Assembly (NCBI GenBank): GCA_035552195.1
Contig: DASZLU010000110.1
Coordinates: 1-64,000 of the forward strand
Source of the DNA: CAIKMD01 sp035552195
GTDB lineage: Bacteria; Pseudomonadota; Alphaproteobacteria; ATCC43930; CGMCC-115725
Direction: 5' to 3'
Length of the DNA stretch: 64,000 bases
Part shown: one piece after another, positions 9,501 through 18,221 of the stretch
How positions within the stretch are numbered: the stretch's first letter is position 1
How the letters are laid out: each line of letters opens with the position of its first letter
Program-made: the position numbers and the translations under genes
Notes under the pieces: generated by a model
What the model was told of the DNA's origin: nothing
Database searches by the model: none
Seen by the model: only the letters and a program-made list of their open reading frames with translations

Positions 9501-12500
9501 GTGACGCGGATATCGCCTGGCTCGGCCACCTTCGAGATCATGAGCCGGCAACGGCTTGCCAATGTGGGCTGGATCGTGAATTGCCGCGGCAAAATCCTCC
9601 ACGGCAACGGCGGCAACCCGAGAGCGGACGATATCGTACGGGACGCGGAGACCCATCATCTCGCCGATAAAGACGAGCTCTACCGCATCGCGGCGGCGAG
9701 CGGCCTCTGCTACGGACCCGCTTTTCAGCAGGTCGCACGCGTTACCGGCAGCGGCGAGGATCGCGTCCATGTCGACCTAGTGCCATCGCGCGAGACGACG
9801 CCCTTCCTGCTCGACCCGATGCGGATCGATTGCTGCGTCCAAGGTCTGATCACCGCGTTTCCGGCATTGCACGCCGCCGAGCGCGGCGTTGCCTATGTGC
9901 CAACCCGCCTCGACGAAACGCATTTGCTTCGCGCTTACGCGGTTCCCCATTCGGCCACACTTCGGGTGCTGCGCAAGAACGAGCGCGCGATTGTCGGCGA
10001 CTGCGATGTGTTCGACGCAGACGGCTGCTTGATCGCGGCCTTCCGGAATGTCCGCTGCCAGGCGGTGCCGGTGCGCCGCCGCGAAGCGCTTGAGTCGGTT
10101 GCGCTGGTCGAAGCACTCACGCCCCTCACCGCATCGGCCGCCGGCGCGCGCCGTGCCGCAGCATCGGAAATCCTCGGCGGTCTCGCAGTGCTCGGGACAT
10201 TCGTGCCGGAAGAGACCGCGCCCGAAACCGGACCGCAGCTCGTCGAGGGCTGGGCCACGGCGGCCGCTTATGAAATCGCGCGCGGCTTGTCGCGCCGGCG
10301 CGTTGTCGATCCGGCGGAACTCGTCGCGACGGGGCGCCTCGATGAAGCCTTGGAGCCCTGGCTCGTCAGCCTGCTGCGCGGTTTGGAAGCGGCAGGGCTT
10401 GCCGCGCCCAATGACGGCGTCTGGTCGCTCGCGGCGGAACCCGGACTGCCACGCTCGGAAGCGATCGTCAAAGCGCTCGCCCGCGAGCATCCGGAACTCG
10501 CTGCCGAGACATTGCTGGCCGGCGACGTCACGCGCTTGGCCAGCCACGTTGCGCGCGTCAAGGCGATCCACGGCAATTTAACGTCGCTCCTCACCGAAGC
10601 CGCCGTCGATTTCCTCGCGGTGAGCGACCCGATGGCGGCCGCGGCCAGCGCGTTTCTCGGGCAGCTGTTCGAGCAGCGCGCGTCGCTTCTCGGCGAGAAG
10701 GGACGCGATTTTCAGATTCTGCTGCTGGGCGGATCGGCATCTTTGGTAGCGGCGGTCGCAAGACATGCGCCCGCCGGACGACAGGTGACGGTGTTCGAGC
10801 CGGATGCACGGCGCGCCGATCGTCTCCGTATGGATTTGTCGCGCCATAGCGGTGTTTCGATCCTCGGTGCCGAGCGGATGGGAGAGTTAGATCGATACGA
10901 TTTGCTGATCTCGACGGTCAGCCTCCATCGTCTGCCGACCGGGGTTGAACTCGGCAGATTGCTCCGTCCGAACGGCTTGCTGCTCGGCATCGAGAGCCGC
11001 CCGTCGCTTTTCCACGATCTGATCTTCGGTCTCGACGCCGCGTGGTTCGCCGCCAGCACACCGGACTATCCCGTGGGCTTGCTGCGAACAGCGAGCGAAT
11101 GGGAGACAGCGCTCGCCGGTGCCGGATTGCAGCGCTGCCAGGCACGCACGATCCGCTGCGGCGCCCATATCGGAACATTCCTGGCCGGCGAAACATCGGC
11201 ATCGAACGCCTCTGTGGGTACTGCGATGTCGCCGGCCGCGATCGGCGAGGTCGCGATTTTCGCGCCCGCCGCAACCGATGCGCGGACGGCAGCCCTCGCC
11301 GAGGATGTCACCCAGGCTTTTATCGCTACGGGAACATGCGTCAGAACCGGTTCCGACGCACACGCTTCGACATCAAGCCAACCCATCGCCATCAAATTCT
11401 TATCGCCAAACGTGGATGGCGGCGATGTCGTCGCGGCGATCGCCGCGCAGTGCTTGGCGATGAAGACGACCGTCGAGGAGATCGGCGGTAACAAGGCCGC
11501 GATGTGGCTGATTTTCCAGGGTGCCGGCGAGCAAGATGCCGACCCCGTTGCGCGCAGTCTCTGGACGTTCTCGCGCACGCTGGCAAACGAGTTCCCGCAT
11601 CTCGACATGCGCCGCATCAACGTCGCCGCCGCTCTTTCCAGCGAAGACGCGGCCGCACGGATTCGCGACCTAATTCTGTCGGGCACCCTGGAGACCGAAA
11701 TTCACATCGCCGCCGACGCGGTTTATGCCGCGCGGGTAAAGGCTGCCGGCCGCGCGATCGACACGGGTCTCCGGCCAACCGCCGAGGCGGTCCGTCTCGA
11801 GCGTCGGCTGAGCGGCCCGCAGCGGCTGCAGTGGCAGGCGGTGGATAGATCGACGCCGCAGGCCGGCGAAGTCGAGATCGAAATCGCGGCGACCGGTCTG
11901 AACTTCCGTGACCTCATGTGGATGCTGTCGCTGTTGCCGGACGACATTCTCGAAGATGGATTCACCGGCCCGACGCTCGGCCTCGAATGTGCCGGCCGCG
12001 TCGCACGCGTCGGCAAGCTGGTTCAAGGCTTGCAGGTCGGCGACCGGGTCGTGGCGCTCGCCGCTGCCGCCTTCGCAAGCCACGCGACGGTCGCGGCAAG
12101 TCAAGTCGCCAAGCTGCCCGACGGGATCAGCATCACCGCCGCCGCGACGATCCCCGTGGCATTCATCACGGCCTATTACGCGCTGATCCACCAAGCCCGG
12201 CTGCGTCGCGGCGAATGGGTGTTGATCCATGGCGGCGCCGGCGGTGTCGGCATGGCCGCGATCCAGGTGGCGCGCTCGCGCGGCGCAAAAATCATCGCAA
12301 CGGCGGGATCGCCGGCCAAGCGCGCCCTCCTCAAAGCCCTCGGCGTTCAACATGTTCTCGACTCACGCTCGACGAGCTTCGTCGATGGCGTTCGCCAGAT
12401 CACGGGGGACGGCGTCGACGTCGTCCTCAACAGCCTCGCTGGCGAAGCCATGGAGCAAAGCATCGCTTGCTTGCGCAGCTTCGGCCGCTTCGTCGAGCTC

Positions 12501-14030
12501 GGCAAACGCGACTATGTCAGCAACACGCATCTCGGATTGAGGCCGTTCCGCAAGAATCTCAGCTATTTCGGCGTCGATGTCGATCAACTCGTCGGCCACC
12601 GCGACATCGGAGCCAAGGTTTTCGCGGACGTGATGCGGCGCTTTCACGACGGCACTTTCGCGCCGCTGCCTTACGCGGTGTTCGAAGCCGAGCGCGCCGC
12701 CGAGGCCTTCCATCTCATGCAGCATTCGGCGCATATCGGCAAGCTGGTGATCCGGCCGCCTTCCGCCGATACCGTGCGCAAGCCGCCGGCGCCTTTCGCG
12801 GTCAGCGCCACCGGCACCCACCTCGTCACGGGTGCGTTCGGCGGTTTCGGGTTCGAGACGGTCAAATGGCTTGCCGAAAAAGGCGCGCGTCATCTCATCC
12901 TGATTGGCCGGCGCGGCGCGGCGCGTGCCGAGGCACGCGCGGTCGTCGACGATCTCCGGACGCGCGGCGTGCAGATTCTCTGCGATCCCTGCGACGTCGC
13001 GGACGAGGCCGCTCTCGCGCGGCTGATGGCAAAAGCGCGCGAGACGATGCCGCCGCTCGTCGGCGTCATCCATGCGGCGATGGTGCTGGACGACGCCATC
13101 ATCGCCAATCTCGACGAAGAACGGCTGCGCCGCGTTCTCGAACCGAAGATACGCGGCGCCGATCATCTCGACCGACTCTCGCGCGACAGCGCCCTCGACT
13201 ATTTCCTCTTGTTCTCGTCCGTGACGACGCTCATCGGCAACCCCGGCCAGGGCAATTACGTCGCGGCGAACGGTTATCTCGAGGGCTTGGCGCGGCAGCG
13301 CCGCGCGCAAGGACTTCCCGCGCTCGCCATCGGCTGGGGACCGATCGCCGATGTCGGAGTCGTGGCGCGCTCGCAAAAGCTTCAGAGCGACCTCGAAAAG
13401 CTGACGGGCGCGCGCGCGATGGCGGCGCGCGAAGCGCTCGATCTGATGGCGCAAGCCCTTACCCAGACGCGGGATCGATCGGACCTCTCGGCGATCACCA
13501 TTGCGCCGAACGACGGCATCGCCGCGGGCGACCGTCTGGCCGTGCTGCGCTCGCCGACCTATGCCGCCTTGTTGCGCAAGAGCGACGCATCGCTCGCCGC
13601 CGACAGCGCCAAGCTGGACGTCCGCGCGCTTCTGCGCAGCGAGGGGGCCGATAGCACCCGCGTCAAGCTCGGCGACATGATCGCGGCGCAGCTGGCGCGC
13701 GTGCTGCACGCGCGCGAAGAAGACCTCAGCCGCACGAGGGCCTTGGGCGAGATCGGGCTCGATTCCCTGATGGGGCTCGAGCTCGGGATGAATCTCGAAG
13801 CCGCCCTCGATGTGCAGATGGCCCTTCCCGGCTCCGTCGGCGAGCTGACGATCGCCGCGCTGGCCGACGCCATCATCGCGCGAGCGATCGCCGAGACGCA
13901 GCCGAGCGCAGCCGCCGTCGCGCCGATCGTGCAGCGTCACGCCGGAACGGTGCCGCCGGCGCAAATCGCGGCGCTGACCGAGCTGGCGCAAGAAAGCCCG
14001 GTTTCGCGCACGACACGGATTGGCTCGTGA
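6576..14030 (+). CDS. rkpA: RkpA-like type I polyketide/fatty acid synthase (KS-AT-DH-psiMT-ER-KR-ACP)
   Basis: Single-module reducing synthase of 2484 residues that would build a saturated acyl chain iteratively. The KS has the triad Cys179 (DTACSSS), His314 (EAHGTGT) and His352 (NIGHLEPASG). The AT has Ser625 (GHSVG) and His727 (YPFHS). The DH has His924 in DHKVGDKVILPG. Residues about 1340-1500 resemble a methyltransferase fold with a broken SAM motif (LLLGGSASLV). The ER binds NADPH through GGAGGVG from 1886. The KR has GAFGGFG and Tyr2228. The ACP carries Ser2397 in GLDSL. There is no thioesterase, and the stop overlaps the GTG of the oxoamine synthase gene. Length and domain order match what I recall of rhizobial RkpA (about 2500 aa), which makes the lipid part of capsular K-antigen. 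Confidence 0.9.
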   Translation: MSVVYQLHSDVAVVGWSCRLPGAGSISEFWSLLLDGRCAVSRVPENRFLLQRYGHPRRNERGKSYTWSAGVIDDIWGFDPAVFGISPREAEQMDPQQRILLQLAWEALEDAGIRPSSLAGSDTGVFVGASLVEYANSAFGDPALVDAHFGTGNSLAVLANRISHIFDLHGPSLTIDTACSSSLVALHNAVEAIRSGRIDTAIVGGINIIGSHTSFVLFSQASMLSPTGLCRAFDAKADGFVRAEGGAVLVLRKAALANASNNPIHGMILASDVNSAGRTNGIALPSLEAQENLLKRVYSRAAIATSRLAFVEAHGTGTAVGDPIEATAIGRSLGLERATPLPIGSVKTNIGHLEPASGMAGLLKTLLALNHGVLPPSLHFDAPNPHIEFDELNIAVAHQARLLPNVAQQCAGVNSFGFGGTNAHVIVAPGRPPAAAAPPRPARPARYLMLSGATKAALREMAANYAARIDAASPDDLEPIASAAAYRRERLPTRLVAPTGDRATILEALHAYAGDAEHPALTKGMAVGEDLPVAFVYSGNGSQWVGMGVAAYRRNAAFRARFDLIDESFAKLAGWSLREMMVSDALHEKIELTTVAQPLIFAIQSATTAALRASGLSPAAVLGHSVGEIAAAEAAGILDVHSAVRVIFSRSKHQELVGGTGQMAVIMAAPSIAQSMAEEIPDLEVAAVNSPRTITMAGSNEAIATLASVARARGIPFVDLALNYPFHSSRMEPVRTGLIAELSGLTPHDAETPFVSTVTGACLAGSQLNARYWWQNVRQPVQFLAAVREAAKLGARFFVEIGPSPTIIKHIGDSLSGEVTGHASLAVLDRDETNGDPIAVAVAKALVCGARHDDAAVFGSDPGAGVSLPRYPWQQEHFRYTPTPEAVGVVESDRHPLAGARFSKDDLEWRCHLDTALLPALADHKVGDKVILPGTGFIEIALHAASQWLGTENVTLTNIEILKPLDLTGDQTREVVTRISPGSATFEIMSRQRLANVGWIVNCRGKILHGNGGNPRADDIVRDAETHHLADKDELYRIAAASGLCYGPAFQQVARVTGSGEDRVHVDLVPSRETTPFLLDPMRIDCCVQGLITAFPALHAAERGVAYVPTRLDETHLLRAYAVPHSATLRVLRKNERAIVGDCDVFDADGCLIAAFRNVRCQAVPVRRREALESVALVEALTPLTASAAGARRAAASEILGGLAVLGTFVPEETAPETGPQLVEGWATAAAYEIARGLSRRRVVDPAELVATGRLDEALEPWLVSLLRGLEAAGLAAPNDGVWSLAAEPGLPRSEAIVKALAREHPELAAETLLAGDVTRLASHVARVKAIHGNLTSLLTEAAVDFLAVSDPMAAAASAFLGQLFEQRASLLGEKGRDFQILLLGGSASLVAAVARHAPAGRQVTVFEPDARRADRLRMDLSRHSGVSILGAERMGELDRYDLLISTVSLHRLPTGVELGRLLRPNGLLLGIESRPSLFHDLIFGLDAAWFAASTPDYPVGLLRTASEWETALAGAGLQRCQARTIRCGAHIGTFLAGETSASNASVGTAMSPAAIGEVAIFAPAATDARTAALAEDVTQAFIATGTCVRTGSDAHASTSSQPIAIKFLSPNVDGGDVVAAIAAQCLAMKTTVEEIGGNKAAMWLIFQGAGEQDADPVARSLWTFSRTLANEFPHLDMRRINVAAALSSEDAAARIRDLILSGTLETEIHIAADAVYAARVKAAGRAIDTGLRPTAEAVRLERRLSGPQRLQWQAVDRSTPQAGEVEIEIAATGLNFRDLMWMLSLLPDDILEDGFTGPTLGLECAGRVARVGKLVQGLQVGDRVVALAAAAFASHATVAASQVAKLPDGISITAAATIPVAFITAYYALIHQARLRRGEWVLIHGGAGGVGMAAIQVARSRGAKIIATAGSPAKRALLKALGVQHVLDSRSTSFVDGVRQITGDGVDVVLNSLAGEAMEQSIACLRSFGRFVELGKRDYVSNTHLGLRPFRKNLSYFGVDVDQLVGHRDIGAKVFADVMRRFHDGTFAPLPYAVFEAERAAEAFHLMQHSAHIGKLVIRPPSADTVRKPPAPFAVSATGTHLVTGAFGGFGFETVKWLAEKGARHLILIGRRGAARAEARAVVDDLRTRGVQILCDPCDVADEAALARLMAKARETMPPLVGVIHAAMVLDDAIIANLDEERLRRVLEPKIRGADHLDRLSRDSALDYFLLFSSVTTLIGNPGQGNYVAANGYLEGLARQRRAQGLPALAIGWGPIADVGVVARSQKLQSDLEKLTGARAMAAREALDLMAQALTQTRDRSDLSAITIAPNDGIAAGDRLAVLRSPTYAALLRKSDASLAADSAKLDVRALLRSEGADSTRVKLGDMIAAQLARVLHAREEDLSRTRALGEIGLDSLMGLELGMNLEAALDVQMALPGSVGELTIAALADAIIARAIAETQPSAAAVAPIVQRHAGTVPPAQIAALTELAQESPVSRTTRIGS

Positions 14031-15367
14031 AGCACAAGGCCTCGCTCACCGACAGCCTTCGCGAAGGCTTGCTGCGCCGCGCCGAAACCGTGCGCCTCGC
14101 CAAGGTATCGGCGACGCGCCGCGAGCCGGCCGCGGCGAGCACGGATTTCTCGACTTTGCCCGGCTATGACGAACTTCGCCTCTATCAAAAAATCGGCGAC
14201 AGGCTCGGCATCGGCAATCCCTATTTCCGGATGCATGAAGGCCGCGCCGGCGCGGAAACGCAGATCGACGGCCGCACGCTGCTCAATTTTGCCTCTTACG
14301 ATTATCTCGGCCTCAACGGCCATCCCGAGATTCTGGCGGCAGCGCATGCGGCGATCGACCTCTACGGCATCTCGAGCTCGGCCAGCCGGTGCGTCGCCGG
14401 CGAGCGGCCCGTCCATCTGCGGCTGGAGCGCGCGCTCGCCGAACATTACGGCGTCGACGACAGCCTCGTCCTCGTCAGCGGCTATTCGACGAATGTGAGC
14501 GTCATCGGTCAGCTCGTCGGGCCGAACGACCTGATCGTGCTCGATTCCGTCATCCACAACAGCGCCGTCATGGGGAGCGTTCTCTCGGGCGCCAATCGCC
14601 GCAGCTTTCCGCACAACGACATCGATGCTTTGGACCGGCTGCTGAGCGAGACGCGGCGCCGGTTCGAGCGCGTGCTGATCGTCGTCGAAGGCCATTACAG
14701 CATGGATGGCGATTATCCCGATCTGCCGAAGCTCATCGAGGTCAAGAAGCGCCACGGCGCCTGGCTGATGGTCGACGAGGCCCATGCGATCGGCGTGCTG
14801 GGTGCGCGCGGCGGCGGCATCGCCGAGCATTTCGCAACCGACCCGCACGACGTCGACATCTGGATGGGCACGCTGTCGAAGACGCTCGCGGCGTGCGGCG
14901 GCTATATCGCCGGCTCGGCCGAGCTGATCCACTACCTCAAGAACTTCGCCGGGGCCTTCGCCTATAGCGTCGCCATGCCGCCGACCATCGCCGCCGCCGC
15001 CGAGAAGGCGCTCGAGATCATGCATCGCGAGCCCGAGCGCGTCGCCGGCTTGCAACGGAACGCCGCGTTGTTCGCGCGCCTCGCGCAAGCGCGCGGCCTC
15101 AACCTCGGCACCGGCGCGGGCACCGCCATCGTGCCCGTCGTCGTCGGCGATTCTTTGCCGGCGGTCATGCTCTCGGAAGAACTCTTCGCGCGCGGGATCA
15201 ACGTGATGCCGGTGCTGCATCCCGCGGTTCCGGCGAAGCAAGCCCGGTTGCGGTTCTTTTTGACCGCGATGCATTCCGAGCGGGATATCGCGCGCGCCGT
15301 CGACGAGACCGCCGCCGCCGCGCAGGAAATCGGCCGCCGCGTGAAGGAGCTGAGCATCCCGGGCTGA
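14027..15367 (+). CDS. rkpG: RkpG-like PLP-dependent alpha-oxoamine synthase (AONS/SPT family)
   Basis: Fold-type I aminotransferase-family enzyme of 446 residues that condenses an acyl thioester with an amino acid, with loss of CO2. Visible are FASYDYLGL, SGYSTN, VDEAHAIGVLG with the Asp-His pair, and the PLP lysine Lys285 in GTLSKTLAACGGY. Some 50 residues precede the usual family start. GTG at 14027 overlaps the synthase stop (GTGA), so ACP and this enzyme are probably made stoichiometrically. With no thioesterase on the synthase, this enzyme is the likely chain-release step, as in serine palmitoyltransferase or fumonisin Fum8. The amino acid is unknown. A biotin role (BioF) is unlikely because no other bio gene is nearby. 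Confidence 0.88.
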   Translation: MKHKASLTDSLREGLLRRAETVRLAKVSATRREPAAASTDFSTLPGYDELRLYQKIGDRLGIGNPYFRMHEGRAGAETQIDGRTLLNFASYDYLGLNGHPEILAAAHAAIDLYGISSSASRCVAGERPVHLRLERALAEHYGVDDSLVLVSGYSTNVSVIGQLVGPNDLIVLDSVIHNSAVMGSVLSGANRRSFPHNDIDALDRLLSETRRRFERVLIVVEGHYSMDGDYPDLPKLIEVKKRHGAWLMVDEAHAIGVLGARGGGIAEHFATDPHDVDIWMGTLSKTLAACGGYIAGSAELIHYLKNFAGAFAYSVAMPPTIAAAAEKALEIMHREPERVAGLQRNAALFARLAQARGLNLGTGAGTAIVPVVVGDSLPAVMLSEELFARGINVMPVLHPAVPAKQARLRFFLTAMHSERDIARAVDETAAAAQEIGRRVKELSIPG

Positions 15368-15388
15368 GCCGCTCGGGATCCCGCCGCC

Positions 15389-16186
15389 ATGCCGCGACAG
15401 TCATCGGCACCAACGGCCCGCAACGTGGTGATCACCGGGGCTTCGAGCGGTATCGGCAAGACGCTGGCGTTGCGTTACGCCGTAGCGGGCGCGCGTCTCG
15501 GCCTGGTCGGACGCGACCGCGCCAGACTGCACGCCGTCGCGGATGAATGCCGCCAGCGCGGCGCCGTGATCGAGACCGCGACGCTCGATGTCTGCGCGCG
15601 GCCCGACATGGCTTCATGGATCGAAGACTTCGACAGCCGCTTTCCGATCGACCTCGTGATTGCCAATGCCGGCGTGATGGACGGCACGCGCGCCGGCGCG
15701 GCGATCGAACCCGCTGATCCGGCTTATCGGCTGATGCAAATCAATGTGCTGGGGGTTTTGAACACCGTCCACCCCGTACTGCCGCGCATGATGGAGCGCC
15801 GGCACGGCCAAATCGCCCTCATGAGCTCGCTGGCCGGGCTCATCCCGCTGCGCGACGCGCCGAGCTACGCCGCGAGCAAAGCCGCCGTCCTCGCCTATGG
15901 ACTGTCGCTGCGCGATCTTCTCGGCGGTCACGGCATCCGGGTCAACGTGATCTGCCCGGGCTATGTCGCCACGCCCATGACGCAGCAGGAGATCGGCAAG
16001 AAGCCGTTCGAGCTCTCCGCCGAGCGAGCGGCCGACCGGATCCTGCGCGGCCTCGAGCGAGACAAGGCGGTGATCGCCTTTCCGTTCTGGTACGCGATGG
16101 CGACACGCATCGGCGCCCTGTTGCCCGATTCCTGGCGCGAGCGGGTCACGCGCGCATCGCGATTCCAGGTGCAGGCGCGGCGATAG
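15389..16186 (+). CDS. rkpH: RkpH-like short-chain dehydrogenase/reductase
   Basis: Classical SDR of 265 residues. The cofactor motif is TGASSGIGK near residue 18 and NAG comes at about residue 94. The active site has Ser in MSSLAG, Tyr160 and Lys164 (SYAASK). It starts 21 bp after the oxoamine synthase stop, in the same operon. By analogy with 3-ketosphinganine reductase, it would reduce the 2-amino-3-ketone made by the preceding enzyme to an amino alcohol. The sequence shows the family clearly; the substrate is inferred from context and from the rkpA-G-H gene order. The extended C-terminus (PFWYAMATRIGALLP) resembles membrane-associated SDRs. Confidence 0.85.
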   Translation: MPRQSSAPTARNVVITGASSGIGKTLALRYAVAGARLGLVGRDRARLHAVADECRQRGAVIETATLDVCARPDMASWIEDFDSRFPIDLVIANAGVMDGTRAGAAIEPADPAYRLMQINVLGVLNTVHPVLPRMMERRHGQIALMSSLAGLIPLRDAPSYAASKAAVLAYGLSLRDLLGGHGIRVNVICPGYVATPMTQQEIGKKPFELSAERAADRILRGLERDKAVIAFPFWYAMATRIGALLPDSWRERVTRASRFQVQARR

Positions 16187-16425
16187 AGCACCTACGCCGC
16201 GCAAGATCATGGCAAATCGAAGGCGTACAGCCGCTGATCGCGACCGGGGTCGGCTCCATCGTGGTGAACCAACCGTTACGGGTGCGATCGATGTGGCCGA
16301 ATTGCAACAACCGCCAAAGAAAGGGCTGCCGGCGCCATTATCTGCTCCAGCCCGCCGATGGAAACCGTCTACTCTACTAGCCAGCGTTGTACGCAACTTC
16401 GTACGAATTTTACGTGGGGCAACAC

Positions 16426-17493
16426 ATGACCAAATCGCTTCTGGGTAGCGCGCTCGTCGGCTTGTCGATGCTGGCGGCGACCTCGGCCTATGCGCAGAGC
16501 TCCGTCGATTGGACGGGTCCCTATGTCGGATTAAGCGCCGGCGGCAGCTGGGCGCATGCCGACGCCACCGCTTTCAGCAATGCCACAGGCAGGCCGGTCG
16601 CTCATGTGGATGGACGAACCGGTGGCGGTGCCATGGTCGGCCTCATCGGCGGCTATGATTACATGCTGCCCTGGAACGTCGTCGTCGGCGGGGCAATCGA
16701 CGCCTACCTCACCGATATCGCGGGCTCGACGAGCGGCGCCACCTCGAAAACGAATTACGCCGGCACGGCCCGTCTGCGCGTCGGATATCCGGTCGGCCGC
16801 TTTCTCCCCTATGCAACCGGCGGCCTCGCTTGGGAGCACAATCGGACGTCGGTGACGGTCGGCGGCGCGCACGCGAACGACAGCGACACGACCATCGGTT
16901 GGACGGCCGGCGGCGGCGTCGATTACGCGCTGGGCAACGTCATCGGGATCAACAATCTCGTGATCGGCGCCGAATATCGCTATTCGCAATTCGGCGACCA
17001 GCATTTCAATTTCCCGGGCGCCGGGATTTCGTCGACGCTCCAGCACGTTCGCAGCCACACGGTGCTGGTCGACCTGACCTACCACTTCGGCTGGGCCCCG
17101 CCGCCGCCGCCGGCCATGACCCCGGTCGTTGCGCCGCCCGCGCCGCCGCCGGCCGCCGTTGCGCCGCAGCAGCAGATGTTCATCGTGTTCTTCGAGTTCG
17201 ACAAATCGGCGCTCACGGCTGACGGCAGGAAGGTCGTCGACGCGGCGGCCGCTGCCTTCAAGTCGGGCAAGTCGGGGGTTGCGATCGCCGGCTACACCGA
17301 CCTCGCGGGCACGCAGCAATACAATCTCGCGCTCTCCAAGCGCCGTGCCGACGTCGTGAAGTCGGCGCTGGTTCGCGACGGTGTTCCCGCCGCGGCGATC
17401 AACGAGAGCTGGCACGGCAAAGAGAACCCGCGCGTCCCGACGGCGGACGGCGTTCGCGAGCCGCAGAATCGTCGCGTCGAAATCACGATGTAA
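16426..17493 (+). CDS. Outer-membrane beta-barrel protein with OmpA C-terminal domain
   Basis: Predicted outer-membrane protein of 355 residues. A signal peptide ends ATSAYAQS. An eight-stranded barrel of the OmpA/Omp25 type follows (about 25-225: DWTGPYVGLSAGGSWAH, GTARLRVGYPVG, VLVDLTYHFGW), then a Pro/Ala linker and an OmpA-like peptidoglycan-binding domain (about 260-355) with FEFDKSALT, NLALSKRRADVVK and PQNRRVEITM. ATG at 16426 was preferred over TTG at 16387 because it places the signal peptide at the N-terminus. It is monocistronic and ends 27 bp before a perfect terminator hairpin. It probably links the outer membrane to the cell wall. Confidence 0.9.
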   Translation: MTKSLLGSALVGLSMLAATSAYAQSSVDWTGPYVGLSAGGSWAHADATAFSNATGRPVAHVDGRTGGGAMVGLIGGYDYMLPWNVVVGGAIDAYLTDIAGSTSGATSKTNYAGTARLRVGYPVGRFLPYATGGLAWEHNRTSVTVGGAHANDSDTTIGWTAGGGVDYALGNVIGINNLVIGAEYRYSQFGDQHFNFPGAGISSTLQHVRSHTVLVDLTYHFGWAPPPPPAMTPVVAPPAPPPAAVAPQQQMFIVFFEFDKSALTADGRKVVDAAAAAFKSGKSGVAIAGYTDLAGTQQYNLALSKRRADVVKSALVRDGVPAAAINESWHGKENPRVPTADGVREPQNRRVEITM

Positions 17494-17520
17494 TCGCGAC
17501 AGAACAAGTTGGATAAGAGC

Positions 17521-17555
17521 ACAGCCCGGGAGAAATCCCGGGCTGTTGCTTTTTG
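17521..17555 (+). terminator. Rho-independent terminator after the OmpA-type gene
   Basis: A perfect 10-bp stem ACAGCCCGGG/CCCGGGCTGT (17521-17530 and 17537-17546) with a 6-base loop, followed by TGCTTTTT. It closes the porin transcription unit and also marks the left border of the lower-GC accessory stretch. Confidence 0.9.
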
Positions 17556-17750
17556 GGGGATAGGTTTGCGCGCAAAACTTTGGTGCTTCATTCCCCATCA
17601 TAAGAACATGGCAGTTTCAGGTGCTCTGCCCGTTCTTCGGCGCTCTTCTCGTGGTTGTCGTGGTGGTCGTCCACACCGTTTTGCATCGGTAACAGATGGA
17701 GTGCGGACGCCCGGGGTGCTTCTGACGAAGCGGCTGCGGAGAATTTTGCG

Positions 17751-18221
17751 ATGATATCGAAAGCCAAAGTAAGTTACACGCTGACGGTCGTCGGCGTCGT
17801 CATCTGTATTGAACAATATCTTCTTTTGTTCTTTCTGTTATCCGGATTTACGTCGTTTGATAATCAGGCGCCTGTTGCGTTTGACGGTCTCATCACTCGC
17901 TCGCTTCATGCTTGGTCGCTCTCGGCTTTAGGCTACGATTTCGCGTCGCGATGCGCCGTTCCTATCGCCATATTTGTGCTCAGCAGAAGTATCGTGCTGA
18001 AGAGCGTTTTACTGGCGTGGGATTCGTTACAGACTTACGGCCTAGTTGGGCTGATGCTCTACATGGGAGAGTTTAAGCCAGGTTCGCTTCGAGCTCCGAT
18101 CTATAAGGGGCGCGTAATAGTTGATCAACTCACAACCGGAATTTTCTTCGTGATACTGCTGCTTGTTGCAGGAGTCGTGATAGCGAGAAAACTTTTACAG
18201 CGAGGGAAACGCCCAACCTGA
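17751..18221 (+). CDS. Hypothetical membrane protein
   Basis: Unrecognised protein of 156 residues with three or four hydrophobic helices (about 10-32, 62-80, 90-106 and 125-148) and a basic tail ending RKLLQRGKRPT. ATG at 17751 follows a GGAG-type site about 9 bp upstream. A longer frame from GTG 17655 exists, but its extra residues look non-coding. Base composition is more AT-rich than the flanking core genes, consistent with acquisition. No neighbour suggests a function; the nearest genes are the porin and a terminase small subunit on the other strand. Confidence 0.5.
   Translation: MISKAKVSYTLTVVGVVICIEQYLLLFFLLSGFTSFDNQAPVAFDGLITRSLHAWSLSALGYDFASRCAVPIAIFVLSRSIVLKSVLLAWDSLQTYGLVGLMLYMGEFKPGSLRAPIYKGRVIVDQLTTGIFFVILLLVAGVVIARKLLQRGKRPT

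Noticed and set aside
12363..13991. Minus-strand open frame of about 540 codons opposite ER-KR-ACP
   Set aside because: Antisense shadow of conserved ER, KR and ACP coding sequence.
14027..15367. BioF (biotin synthesis) as the identity of the oxoamine synthase
   Set aside because: No bioA, bioB or bioD nearby; the gene is coupled to an RkpA-type synthase and an SDR, which matches rkpG.
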